Origin: Microvirga arabica
Lineage (GTDB): Bacteria; Pseudomonadota; Alphaproteobacteria; Rhizobiales; Beijerinckiaceae
NCBI RefSeq assembly: GCF_016811235.1
Contig: NZ_JAFBID010000022.1
Coordinates: 1-64,000 of the forward strand
Length of the DNA stretch: 64,000 bases
Direction of reading: 5' to 3'
Shown here: one piece after another, positions 1 through 7,740 of the stretch
How the letters are laid out: the number at the start of each line of letters is the position of its first letter
How positions within the stretch are numbered: the first letter of the stretch is position 1
Position numbers and translations under genes: made by a program
The notes under the pieces: generated by a model
The model's input: the letters and a program-made list of their open reading frames with translations, nothing else
The model's database searches: none
What the model was told of the DNA's origin: nothing

Positions 1-232
1 AGAGACGAAGCTTGCTCGGGACCGGACAGCTCTGATCGGGCACCATGTGGAACGACCGCTCCTGGCACATTTGCGAAGTAGGCCGAATGTCTGCTCCAGC
101 AAGGAACAGCGGACGTTCCCGGAGGGCAGAGGAACTTGTTGCCCGACCTAGAAAGTACAGCAGTGCATCATCGGCGAGGAAAGGAGGTCGGTTAATCCGG
201 ATCATGCCGATGTTTATGCCTTCGCCATCTCC
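1..232. other. Non-coding left edge
   Basis: I see no convincing gene here. The short open frames have neither recognisable protein character nor a good ribosome binding site. The segment lies downstream of the minus-strand NDUFS4-like gene and probably holds its 3' untranslated region. No clear intrinsic terminator was found. Confidence 0.4.
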
Positions 233-979
233 TCATGCCGCCAAGGCATTCTCCTGGACTTCATAGCGAACCACAAACGCTGCCGGTGCCGCCGGATGAG
301 GGCGCCAGTCATGGCCGAGACAGACCAAGGCAGTCCTGACTTCATCCAGGCGGGAGGGCGGTCCGTCAGCCATGCCCTCAGCGGCGGCGAGGTCGACGAG
401 GTACTCGTCCCAGGCCCAGCGCCAGAGGATTTCGCGCTTGCAATCAAGTGAGAGCAAGGAATGGCGCACAACATGATCCGGTTCTGCGAACACCGCTGCC
501 GGATGGACCAGCGCCTTCTCCAGATCAGGCATGCTCGACAGGTCGCAGCGCCCGTAGGCCGTCTGTAACGAGGTGAGCCAGATGATGGCCCCGACCTCTT
601 GCTCGATGGAGGAGGGGCTGTCGTTCGTTTCACCACCGACGATGTCTTGCTGCCGAGAGGTTTCTCGCAACGGCTCGTTCTGAATGCGGTAGGACAGGCC
701 CTGCCGCTCCGCATAACTCAGAGCCTCATCCAACGTATCGAACGTCAATTCGACTTGGGTCGCGAGCGTGTCGTCGCCACCGGTCCAGCCCATCAGCGGC
801 TCAATCACAGGGGGTGAGCGGCGCTCAAATCGCAGCACCCATTGTTTTGTGTGTGCCCGGCCTGAAGTCGTGACCGCCCGCCCACGCCGGGCAATGCGCG
901 CCTCGGCACCCGCGAGCCATGGCGGGCACACCGGCTGCGGCGGGTTGTTGTGTCCAATCCCTGCAAACTGTTCGTTCAT
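233..979 (-). CDS. NDUFS4-like (ETC complex I subunit) domain protein fused to a small repeated domain
   Basis: A 248-residue protein. Residues about 25-100 resemble the NDUFS4-type complex I accessory domain (key stretches TKQWVLRFE and MGWTGGDDT). Residues about 153-219 carry a second domain with the pattern P..VF..P..V......KR.IL..WA.DE, also found in the two small proteins encoded upstream. AGGAGAGG precedes the ATG. The gene is last in a minus-strand run of four genes, 12 bases after the membrane-protein gene. The N-terminal domain is known from respiratory complex I; a role for this fusion in complex I assembly or stress protection is inference. Overlapping frames are shadows. Confidence 0.75.
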   Translation of the reverse strand: MNEQFAGIGHNNPPQPVCPPWLAGAEARIARRGRAVTTSGRAHTKQWVLRFERRSPPVIEPLMGWTGGDDTLATQVELTFDTLDEALSYAERQGLSYRIQNEPLRETSRQQDIVGGETNDSPSSIEQEVGAIIWLTSLQTAYGRCDLSSMPDLEKALVHPAAVFAEPDHVVRHSLLSLDCKREILWRWAWDEYLVDLAAAEGMADGPPSRLDEVRTALVCLGHDWRPHPAAPAAFVVRYEVQENALAA

Positions 980-991
980 TGCAGTCCTCTC

Positions 992-1324
992 CTATGACCC
1001 ATTCCAAAGAAAGAGCGCGAGCCCTGCTGCTAGCGACAGCATCGCTTCATCCCAGGCCGTCAGATGATGAGGATTGTAAAAGGCTTCCCGGCGGATCAGC
1101 GCCAACCCAGCCGATGCCATGCCCGCCCCAACCAGCAGGACCGCAAAGGCACCTTGGAGGTGCTCGACAGGTGCGAGCGCCGCAAAGCACAGGCAGAGCG
1201 CGACTGCGGCCAGCCAGCGCGAGACCACCTCGCGATTGATCTCCTCCGGCGGACGGCGATCCTGATCCGCAGGCTTGAACCAGGATCCACCTGGCCACCA
1301 GTCATTCGGATCGAAGACAGCCAT
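992..1324 (-). CDS. Small membrane protein of unknown function
   Basis: A 110-residue protein with a hydrophilic, tryptophan-rich N-terminus (DWWPGGSW) and hydrophobic segments at about residues 36-53, 57-76 and 92-106. GGAGG lies about 6 bases before the ATG. It sits 15 bases after the upstream small gene and 12 bases before the NDUFS4-like gene, so co-transcription is likely. I recognise no family. An inner-membrane location is inferred from the hydrophobic segments. Confidence 0.6.
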   Translation of the reverse strand: MAVFDPNDWWPGGSWFKPADQDRRPPEEINREVVSRWLAAVALCLCFAALAPVEHLQGAFAVLLVGAGMASAGLALIRREAFYNPHHLTAWDEAMLSLAAGLALFLWNGS

Positions 1325-1339
1325 TGCAGCCTCCAGCTC

Positions 1340-1726
1340 TCAGGTGATCCGCGACAGGCTCGGGGTCAGCCAGCGAACCCCCGCCTTCCGCGTGCGGCGT
1401 GGCGGTTCGGGCCGCTCACAGGCCTGTTCGGCTGCCTCAGGATCGAGGGACCGAAGTGCATCGAGCACGGCATCGACGGGCACGGTGCAGCCACGCAATC
1501 CGGGGCAGTGCCGCAGCCCAGGCGCCGACACAACTGCCCAGGCGTCGGACGCCCAGGAGGCCAGGACAGCCCGTTTCGCCTCCCGGCTCAGATCAGGCGC
1601 CGTGACAACGTCGTGCGGATGCGCAAACACCTGGCTTGCCTTAGTAAGGACCTCCCAAGGCGAAGGACTCGGCGGGAGCAGCTCAGGACGCAAACCGGTT
1701 GGGTAATCAGCAGCCTGTGGGGTCAT
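1340..1726 (-). CDS. Small protein with the repeated 'KR.IL..WA.D' domain (paralogue B)
   Basis: A 128-residue soluble protein of unknown function. Residues about 22-95 follow the pattern seen in both neighbours: V....QVF..P..V...P.L....KR.VL..WA.D, then a variable linker and a VDAVLDAL helix. Its ATG overlaps the stop of the upstream paralogue (ATGA), indicating translational coupling, and GGGAGG precedes it. The C-terminus is rich in arginine and proline. It is clearly homologous to the 1723-2115 product and to the C-terminal part of the 233-979 product, though I know no name for the domain. Confidence 0.7.
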   Translation of the reverse strand: MTPQAADYPTGLRPELLPPSPSPWEVLTKASQVFAHPHDVVTAPDLSREAKRAVLASWASDAWAVVSAPGLRHCPGLRGCTVPVDAVLDALRSLDPEAAEQACERPEPPRRTRKAGVRWLTPSLSRIT

Positions 1727-2115
1727 GACAGCACCTCCCGACCTTCCGAGTGGTGTGCAAGACGACGCTTGCCGCGCCTGGAGCGGATCAGCGCCACAGC
1801 GGAAGTGTACTCGGCAGCGGCGGCGCTATCGAAGGTGGCGAGCGCCTCCACCACGGCATCGATGCGCGACCGGATCCCTAACTCGGGCGCAAGCCGGGAC
1901 GTGACCTGCTCGGCCACAAGCTCGTCGCGAGCCCAGGAGAGAAGGATCGTGCGCTTCTCCTGGTGCGTGAACCCTGGATGCTTCGCCACCTCGCGCGGGT
2001 GATCGAAAACGGTCACGGGATCGACCAGCGCCTCGACAAACGAAGGGGCGGATTGGCTCTCATCTCGGAGACGAGCCACTGGGCGCTCAAGGGTGTGCTG
2101 GGTTGCAATCTCCAT
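1723..2115 (-). CDS. Small protein with the repeated 'KR.IL..WA.D' domain (paralogue A)
   Basis: A 130-residue soluble protein with the family pattern in its middle: P..VFDHP.EV..HP......KR.ILLSWARDE, then a helix with the pattern IDAVVEAL. GGGAGG sits 6 bases before the ATG. It is the first of four closely packed minus-strand genes and lies 74 bases after an Hsp20 gene on the same strand, so the group may extend a heat-shock operon. Function unknown. A role as helical adaptor or protein-binding module is only a guess. Confidence 0.7.
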   Translation of the reverse strand: MEIATQHTLERPVARLRDESQSAPSFVEALVDPVTVFDHPREVAKHPGFTHQEKRTILLSWARDELVAEQVTSRLAPELGIRSRIDAVVEALATFDSAAAAEYTSAVALIRSRRGKRRLAHHSEGREVLS

Positions 2116-2144
2116 ACTGACCTCCCTCAGGTGAGCGAAGGTGT

Positions 2145-2175
2145 CTCCGGGCAGCCACGGAGGGCCTGCCCGGAG
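2145..2175 (-). other. Stem-loop between hsp20 and the small-gene operon
   Basis: A perfect 10-bp inverted repeat (CTCCGGGCAG at 2145-2154, CTGCCCGGAG at 2166-2175) encloses an 11-base loop. No T run follows on the minus strand, so it is not a classical terminator. It could stabilise the hsp20 mRNA end or partly reduce read-through into the downstream genes. Confidence 0.45.
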
Positions 2176-2189
2176 CCACGGCGTGATGA

Positions 2190-2714
2190 TCAGTGCTTGC
2201 TGTCCTTGGCCTTGCCGCTGATGGCGATGCGCTTCATCTTGGCTTCCGCCTTGGATGACTTCGGCAAGGTGACGGTCAGGACGCCATTCTCGAACGAAGC
2301 CTCGGCCCGGTCATCTTCCACCTCGAACGGCAGCGGAATACGACGCTCGAAGCGGCCGTAGTAGCGCTCGCTGAAGTGACGCTCCTTGTCGTCAATCTCA
2401 GCCTTCTTCTCGCCGCGGATGATAAGGATATCGTCGCTGACGCTGACCTCAACATCCTTCTCGTCCATGCCCGGCAACTCCGCCGCAATCCGGATGTCCT
2501 TGTCCGTCTCGACCACTTCCACACTTGGCCACGCTGGTATCTGGTTGAAGACGGATGGCATGGTGCTGTCAAAGCGGCTGAACACGTCATCGAACAGCCG
2601 GTTCATCTCACGGTGAAGCGTGAGGAACGGACTGACCTCCTCACCGCGGTAAGCACCGGGCACCGAAGAGGACCGCTCATTGCGGCCCCAGGGAATGAGA
2701 TCACGCATGTTCAT
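2190..2714 (-). CDS. Hsp20/alpha-crystallin family small heat shock protein
   Basis: A 174-residue small heat shock protein, a cytoplasmic ATP-independent holdase. The alpha-crystallin domain spans about residues 58-155, with the motifs ELPGMDEKDVEV and, near the end, ENGVLTVTLPK (the G-V-L signature). The N-terminus MNMRDLIPWG is typical of the rhizobial HspC/IbpA-like class. I chose the ATG at 2714 because AGGAGG lies 5-10 bases upstream; an in-frame start at 2750 lacks a site. It is 96 bases downstream of another Hsp20 gene, and the gap folds strongly (see 2741-2798). Confidence 0.95.
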   Translation of the reverse strand: MNMRDLIPWGRNERSSSVPGAYRGEEVSPFLTLHREMNRLFDDVFSRFDSTMPSVFNQIPAWPSVEVVETDKDIRIAAELPGMDEKDVEVSVSDDILIIRGEKKAEIDDKERHFSERYYGRFERRIPLPFEVEDDRAEASFENGVLTVTLPKSSKAEAKMKRIAISGKAKDSKH

Positions 2715-2740
2715 CGATACCTCCTGTCTGCTCGGCTGGA

Positions 2741-2798
2741 GCGGAGGCACGCAACCATCTCTGGTGCTGAGGAATCCTCGGCACCACCGTGCCTCCGC
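2741..2798 (-). promoter_or_regulatory. Nested stem-loop in the leader of the second hsp20
   Basis: An outer 11-bp perfect inverted repeat (2741-2751 with 2788-2798) encloses an inner 11-bp repeat (2763-2773 with 2775-2785, one G-T pair). Read on the minus strand, the 3' arm of the outer stem contains CCTCC, complementary to the GGAGG ribosome binding site at 2720-2724. The element could be an RNA thermometer, an attenuator or a processing site between the two hsp20 genes. Folding is by eye only. Confidence 0.5.
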
Positions 2799-2810
2799 AC
2801 GTCCTTGGCG

Positions 2811-3305
2811 TTAGGCGGCTTTGCTGGTCTTGGCCTCGTGCTCGATCTGCTTGGCGTTGTCCTGCGCCAGAGCCTTGGGCTGGCTGCCGGTTGAGATCTC
2901 AATGCGGCGAGGCTTGAGCTCCTCAGGCACCTCGCGCACGAGCTCGATCATCAGCAGGCCGTTCTCCAGGCTTGCCCCCTTCACCTTCACATGATCGGCA
3001 AGGCTGAAGGTCTGCTTGAAGGCGCGGGTCGCGATGCCGCGATGCAGGATCTGCGTCCCCTCAGACTCGGAATGCTTGTTGCCGGTCACGAGCAAGGTGC
3101 TCTCGTGCTGGGTGAGCTCGATCTCGTCAGGGGAGAAGCCCGCCACCGCCATGGTGATCCGGTACTGGTCGTCGCCTGCCTTTTCGATGTTGTAGGGCGG
3201 CCAGTTGGTCATCGGCTCCACCCGGCCCATCTGGTCGAGCATGTCGAACAGGCGGTCGAAGCCGACCGTGGAGCGATACAGGGGGGAAATGTCGAAAGTT
3301 CTCAT
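2811..3305 (-). CDS. Hsp20 family small heat shock protein (IbpA-like)
   Basis: A 164-residue IbpA-like small heat shock protein with the typical start MRTFDISPLYRSTVGFDRLF and an alpha-crystallin domain at about residues 38-135 (MAVAGFSPDEIEL; ENGLLMIELVRE). It is expected to bind unfolding proteins in the cytoplasm and hand them to DnaK/ClpB. The ATG at 3305 follows AGAGGA; a start 72 bases upstream is not supported. It is first of the minus-strand group, with a candidate RpoH promoter about 100 bases upstream. Confidence 0.95.
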   Translation of the reverse strand: MRTFDISPLYRSTVGFDRLFDMLDQMGRVEPMTNWPPYNIEKAGDDQYRITMAVAGFSPDEIELTQHESTLLVTGNKHSESEGTQILHRGIATRAFKQTFSLADHVKVKGASLENGLLMIELVREVPEELKPRRIEISTGSQPKALAQDNAKQIEHEAKTSKAA

Positions 3306-3397
3306 AGCCACATCCTCTTGAGAGCAACATGGATCCGAGAGCGCCGGACACCGCCGGCGCCCGTGTGCCAAGCTCATTTAAGCCTTGGCACCCTTCG

Positions 3398-3426
3398 AGT
3401 TAGGAACGAGATTTTGCCTCGTCAAG
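3398..3426 (-). promoter_or_regulatory. Candidate RpoH (sigma-32) promoter for the hsp20 operon
   Basis: On the minus strand CTTGAC (3426-3421) and CCTAACT (3404-3398) are separated so that CTTG is followed by 18 bases and then the -10. The alphaproteobacterial heat-shock consensus as I recall it is CTTG-N17/18-CYTATNT; this site differs at one defined position. It lies 93 bases upstream of the first Hsp20 start. Confidence 0.5.
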
Positions 3427-3724
3427 ACCCTTCCGAGCGCTCTTGATCGCACTGTTCGAGGGCCCAATTGGCAGAGGGTTTCCAAGGCAGCGCAACAAGG
3501 CGCCACCAGGATTGAGCGACTGGCGCGCGGGGAGACGCGGGCCCCGTGAGCCTTGCAGATGATGCATCGCTGATGGCCGTCTTGAACCTTGGGGCCGTGC
3601 AGGCGGCAGTGACCGAGACGCGTGGCGCCACCGCCGCGGTTCTGATCGAACCAGGACTGCCACCTCACGTTGATCCAGTCTGAGGGCTTGAGCCCGGTGG
3701 GTGAGTTGCTGCGGAGAGACCCCG
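3427..3724. other. Intergenic leader of ftsH
   Basis: About 300 bases with no supported gene between the divergent hsp20 and ftsH genes. Minus-strand open frames here are not protein-like. It should contain the ftsH promoter, but I could not find a convincing -35/-10 or RpoH pair on the plus strand. Confidence 0.35.
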
Positions 3725-5629
3725 ATGGACAAGAGCAAACAGTTCAACACCTGGTACTGGGTCGCGGCGTTCCTTGGCATACTGCTGATCCAATATTTCT
3801 TCAGCGCAGCCCAGCAGATCGCGCCCATTCCCTATAGCCAGTTCCAGGAGCTGCTCCGGAACGGAAAGGTCGCCGAGATCGGGATCTCCGAAAACTTCAT
3901 CCAGGGCCGGCTGAAGGAGCCGCTGCCGAGTGGCCAAACCCGCTTTGCGACCACGCGCGTCGATCCGGCCTTCGCGCAGGAGCTGCAGCCGTACGGCGTC
4001 ACCTACACGGGCCAGATCGAAAGCACGTTGCTCCGGGACATCCTCTCCTGGGTCCTGCCCATCCTCGTGTTCTTTGGGATCTGGGCATTCGTCATGCGCC
4101 GGATGGCTGGGGCAGGTGGCCTCGGCGGAGGCCTGATGCAGATCGGCAAGAGTAAGGCCAAGGTCTATGTCGAGGCGGATACGGGTGTGCGCTTCGAGGA
4201 CGTGGCTGGTGTTGATGAAGCCAAGGACGAGCTGCGGGAGGTCGTCGAGTTCCTCAGAAACCCAGAACAGTACGGCCGCCTCGGCGGGCGCATGCCGAAA
4301 GGTGTGCTCTTGGTCGGCCCGCCCGGCACCGGCAAGACGCTGCTCGCCAAGGCGGTGGCCGGTGAGGCCAAGGTACCGTTCTTCTCCATCTCGGGCTCCG
4401 AGTTCGTCGAGATGTTCGTCGGCGTCGGCGCGGCGCGCGTGCGCGACCTCTTCCAGCAGGCTCGCGAGAAAGCACCGGCCATCATCTTCATCGACGAGCT
4501 TGATGCCCTTGGCCGTGCCCGCGGCATGGGCGGCTTGGCCGGAGGCCACGACGAGAAGGAGCAGACCCTGAACCAGCTCCTCGTCGAACTCGATGGCTTC
4601 GACTCCCGCACTGGCCTGGTGCTCCTCGCAGCCACCAACCGGCCCGAGATCCTGGATCCGGCCCTGCTGCGCGCCGGGCGCTTCGACCGGCAGGTGCTGG
4701 TGGACCGGCCCGACAAGAAGGGCCGCGTCCAGATCCTGCAGGTGCACATGCGCAAGGCGAAGCTGGGACCAGAGGTCGACCCTGAGAAGGTGGCAGCGCT
4801 CACCCCCGGCTTCACGGGTGCGGATCTGGCCAACCTCGTGAACGAGGCCGCCCTGCTTGCGACCCGGCGCGGAGCAGACGCTGTGACGATGGCGGACTTC
4901 AACAACGCCATCGAGCGCATCGTCGCGGAGCTGGAGAAACGCAACCGGCTCCTGAACCCGAAGGAGCGCGAAGTGGTGGCGTACCATGAGATGGGGCATG
5001 CGCTCGTTGCCTTGGCACTCCCCGGCGTCGATCCGGTGCACAAGGTGTCGATCATCCCGCGAGGGGTGGGGGCGCTGGGCTACACGATCCAGCGGCCGAC
5101 CGAGGACCGTTTCCTGATGATCCGCGAGGAGCTTGAGAACAAGATGGCGGTGCTGCTGGGCGGGCGCGCCGCCGAGCTGATCGTCTTCAATCATCTCTCC
5201 ACCGGCGCGTCGGATGATCTGGTGCGCGTGACCGACATCGCCCGCTCGATGGTGACCCGCTACGGCATGTCGGAAAAGCTCGGGAACGTGGCGCTGGAAA
5301 AGGACAGCCGTTCGTTCCTGAGCCCGAACCCGCTCGCCAACGGTGCCCAGGAGCGTGCGTACTCGGACGAGACGGCGTCCGCGATTGACGACGAGGTGCG
5401 AGCCATTGTGGACCGGGTGTTCGGGCGGACGGTCGCGCTCCTGCGGGAGAGGCGGGATGTCCTGGAGCGGACCTCCCGGCGCCTGCTGGAAAAGGAAACC
5501 CTCGACGAGGCCGAACTTCAGCAGCTTGCAGGCGCATCGCCGTCCCAGCGCCCAGCTTCAGTCGTCGAGATCGACCGGGACCAGCGGGTACGGGGTGGAC
5601 GCATCGCTTCGGAATCCGACCACACATGA
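3725..5629 (+). CDS. ftsH: ATP-dependent zinc metalloprotease FtsH
   Basis: A 634-residue membrane-anchored AAA+ protease that degrades misfolded membrane and regulatory proteins. Two membrane segments (about 10-27 and 109-127) flank a periplasmic domain. The AAA module has Walker A GPPGTGKT near 197-204 and Walker B IIFIDE. The zinc site HEMGH is at 421-425. Length is normal. The ATG at 3725 follows GGAGAG; a GTG at 3701 in frame is less likely. It differs from a housekeeping copy only as far as context goes: it stands beside two Hsp20 genes, so it may be a second, stress-linked FtsH. A long open frame on the opposite strand is a shadow. Confidence 0.96.
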   Translation: MDKSKQFNTWYWVAAFLGILLIQYFFSAAQQIAPIPYSQFQELLRNGKVAEIGISENFIQGRLKEPLPSGQTRFATTRVDPAFAQELQPYGVTYTGQIESTLLRDILSWVLPILVFFGIWAFVMRRMAGAGGLGGGLMQIGKSKAKVYVEADTGVRFEDVAGVDEAKDELREVVEFLRNPEQYGRLGGRMPKGVLLVGPPGTGKTLLAKAVAGEAKVPFFSISGSEFVEMFVGVGAARVRDLFQQAREKAPAIIFIDELDALGRARGMGGLAGGHDEKEQTLNQLLVELDGFDSRTGLVLLAATNRPEILDPALLRAGRFDRQVLVDRPDKKGRVQILQVHMRKAKLGPEVDPEKVAALTPGFTGADLANLVNEAALLATRRGADAVTMADFNNAIERIVAELEKRNRLLNPKEREVVAYHEMGHALVALALPGVDPVHKVSIIPRGVGALGYTIQRPTEDRFLMIREELENKMAVLLGGRAAELIVFNHLSTGASDDLVRVTDIARSMVTRYGMSEKLGNVALEKDSRSFLSPNPLANGAQERAYSDETASAIDDEVRAIVDRVFGRTVALLRERRDVLERTSRRLLEKETLDEAELQQLAGASPSQRPASVVEIDRDQRVRGGRIASESDHT

Positions 5630-6004
5630 CCGTGGCAGAGAGCGACAGGAAGGCACCAGCAGGCTGCGGGCGCACCCGCGGCGGGCTCGTACACCTCCAT
5701 CAATTCGGACCGCTAGGAGGCCTGCGAGATCATGCCTGACATCATGCCTCTGTTTCAAAGACTTGTGTGGCCGCTTCGTCGTGCTGCCGCCACGTCTTCT
5801 CCCAGGTAGAACCACCGACCCTCAGCAATTGCTGTGCGAAGGTCCGTTCATGGCACATCCCGGAAGTACGTCGAATTTCCGCAAAGGCGCGGTTAGCGGA
5901 CTAACCACATCACAAGCAGAGAGGTGGAACCGTGCTTCGATGTTGGGGCCAAATCCGAGACTTCGGAACTTTCTGCAGTAATCTCAGTGGCTTATCAGAA
6001 GCTT

Positions 6005-6019
6005 ATGGCGGAGAGGGGG
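6005..6019. repeat. Left copy of a tRNA-Ser 3'-end-like direct repeat (possible att site)
   Basis: ATGGCGGAGAGGGGG, whose complement ends CTCTCCGCCA like the 3' end of a bacterial tRNA-Ser. An identical 15-base copy lies at 20934-20948 in the same orientation. No tRNA body follows either copy. Such tRNA tails are common attachment sites of integrating elements; no integrase gene is visible, so this is inference. Confidence 0.5.
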
Positions 6020-6439
6020 GATGATATGAGCCGCAAAACGAGCTGCTGGCCATGTAGGCAGTCCGCTAGATAAACCTGCAGCCTGAGATCAAAAAGGGCT
6101 TCGCTCGATCATCCAATTTGGACTGCCATGGAGCGTCCATGAAATGCAATGCCAACCATGGCTGAATGAACCAGCACACAAGAGCGTTCAGAGCTACTAT
6201 TCAAACCAAAGGCTAGGGAAACGCTGTTGCATCTCGCGCTTGGCTTTGCGGGATTCGATAATGAGGGTGCGAAAAGCGCGTAGAGCGTTAGCAAGAATCA
6301 TAGCTGGTTCTTTGATTAAGGTTTGATGACGTACCAAAGGTTATGGTTCGTAGCGCCTGCAAAAGGGGATCGGCCTCTGAGAAGAGCCGCCCAATGCAAG
6401 CTTGATAGGTGTATAAACTTATTTGGTGCGCCGCAGTAT

Positions 6440-6462
6440 ATAGGTCAGCACACGTGACCTAT
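6440..6462. repeat. Inverted repeat resembling an operator
   Basis: ATAGGTCA and TGACCTAT form a perfect 8-bp inverted repeat around a 7-base spacer. The nearest gene ends at 6616 and is transcribed towards it, so the element has no obvious target. It may be a relic of a lost promoter region. Confidence 0.4.
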
Positions 6463-6615
6463 GCTCTTGGTGCATGGAGAGGGCACATAGCAAGCTTGAC
6501 CCAAAGAGTTGCAGCGCCGAGCGCCAGCATCCCTAGGAGGACTAGAGCCTTGCCTCTCGTCCGAGATAGCTGAACCGCAAGGCGTCGCGGATAGAGTAAG
6601 CTCTCTTGAGCGCAG

Positions 6616-7740
6616 TTAGCGCCGCCCTCTGCCTACCCTGTCCGCGATCTTTTCCAGGGCGTCAAAAAGATGGATCCGGTTAAACGCGCTCCAAAACCGA
6701 GAAGTGAAGCCATTGACCAAAAACGCACGGACGACATGGAATGCCGTCACAAGCCCGACGGATAAATGAAGGGTTTGCGCCGTGATGGCCATCTCAGCGA
6801 GACCACCGGGAGAGGCTCCCAGCGCAGCACTGGCGAGGTCCAAGCCGGTAACGATCGAAAGTAGCACGGCGTAGCCGAACAGGCATGCGGCAAGAACAAG
6901 AACAAACAGGGCGCTAGTGGCGAAGAGGCGCGGCAGACGAACGACGATCTCGCGCCTGAAGCGTGCACCGATGGAAATCCCAATCAAAAATTGCCCGAAC
7001 CAGTAGAGTGGAGGCGGGATTTTGCCAGTGAGCAGCCCCGTGGCGGCTGTGGCACCGGCGCCGACGAGAGCGCCTATCATCCATGGATTGTTGAGCCGCA
7101 AAAGCCGGGCCACCCCGACGCCCGCGATCCCCAGAGCCAGGGCGGTGAACGTGTGAAAGGCACTCAGCGACTGCTGGAGAGCAGTGTCGAGCGCGGTGCC
7201 GTGGATGTCGAGGCTTACGATCAAAGGCGGGAGAATGCACACGAGCAGCGCAACGCGCAGCGCCTGCGACACGGCAATCGGTTCGCTCTGGGCGCCGGCG
7301 GCCGCCCCGAGGTTCGCCATCTCGGACAAGCCGCCCGGCATCATGGCGTAGAATGCGGTCTTGCGGTCGAGCCCACCCATCCTGGCGAAGGGCACCGAAA
7401 CGATTGCAGCGAGAAAGATCGCAATGATGGCCGTGGCTACCATTATGGGAAGCCAAAGGCTGATCGTCACGAGGACCGGTGCAGTCACATTGAGGCCGAT
7501 GCTGGTGCCAATGGTGACCTGGCCGAAGCGTCGCCAAGCAACAGGGGTAAAGGTCGGTAGGCCGGCAATGGCAGCCAGTGCCGTCGCCAGCAGCGGGCCA
7601 AGGATCCAGGCGAGGGGAACCTGGGCAACATGAGCCGCGGCGCCCGCAGCCGCCGCCAGAGCGTAGCCAATGAACGCTCCGGCGGGCGGCACGCTGACGA
7701 GCGCTCTCTTGAGGAACGCTCGTGCCCTTGTCGTCCTCAC
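6616..7740 (-). CDS. AbrB family (AbrB-duplication) membrane transporter
   Basis: A 374-residue integral membrane protein with about ten hydrophobic segments. The motif MPGGLSEMA in the first half and SPGGLAEMA in the second reveal the internal duplication of the AbrB/'AmoA-like' membrane family, whose members are often placed with carboxylate catabolism genes and are presumed transporters. The start is GTG, overlapping the stop of the MmgE/PrpD gene (GTGA), so translation is coupled. It ends the minus-strand operon gntR - lyase - mmgE - this gene. Substrate unknown; import or export of an organic acid is inferred from context. Confidence 0.85.
   Translation of the reverse strand: MRTTRARAFLKRALVSVPPAGAFIGYALAAAAGAAAHVAQVPLAWILGPLLATALAAIAGLPTFTPVAWRRFGQVTIGTSIGLNVTAPVLVTISLWLPIMVATAIIAIFLAAIVSVPFARMGGLDRKTAFYAMMPGGLSEMANLGAAAGAQSEPIAVSQALRVALLVCILPPLIVSLDIHGTALDTALQQSLSAFHTFTALALGIAGVGVARLLRLNNPWMIGALVGAGATAATGLLTGKIPPPLYWFGQFLIGISIGARFRREIVVRLPRLFATSALFVLVLAACLFGYAVLLSIVTGLDLASAALGASPGGLAEMAITAQTLHLSVGLVTAFHVVRAFLVNGFTSRFWSAFNRIHLFDALEKIADRVGRGRR

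Larger units (their letters stand above)
5630..6615. other. About 1 kb non-coding region with att-like sequence
   Basis: No supported gene. The base composition is more AT-rich than in the neighbours from about 5.8 kb. It contains a tRNA-Ser 3'-end-like sequence at 6005-6019 and an 8-bp inverted repeat at 6440-6462. A 25-codon frame near 5732 has an upstream AGGAGG but no other support. The region could be the scar of an integration event. Confidence 0.5.

Noticed and set aside
1064-2002. 312-codon plus-strand open frame
   Set aside because: It opposes the small minus-strand operon, whose products show mutual homology.
2145-2175. Classical terminator after the second hsp20 gene
   Set aside because: The stem is good but no T run follows on the minus strand, so it was entered only as a stem-loop.
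3665-5194. 509-codon open frame on the minus strand across ftsH
   Set aside because: It is fully antisense to an unmistakable ftsH gene and its product shows no domain; high GC content keeps such frames open.
5732-5809. 25-codon plus-strand frame after AGGAGG near 5715
   Set aside because: The spacing to the ATG is too long (about 11 bases) and nothing else supports it; a chance frame is more likely.
6005-6030. A tRNA-Ser gene
   Set aside because: Only the terminal 15 bases resemble tRNA-Ser; T-loop and anticodon sequences do not follow, so it is a fragment only.
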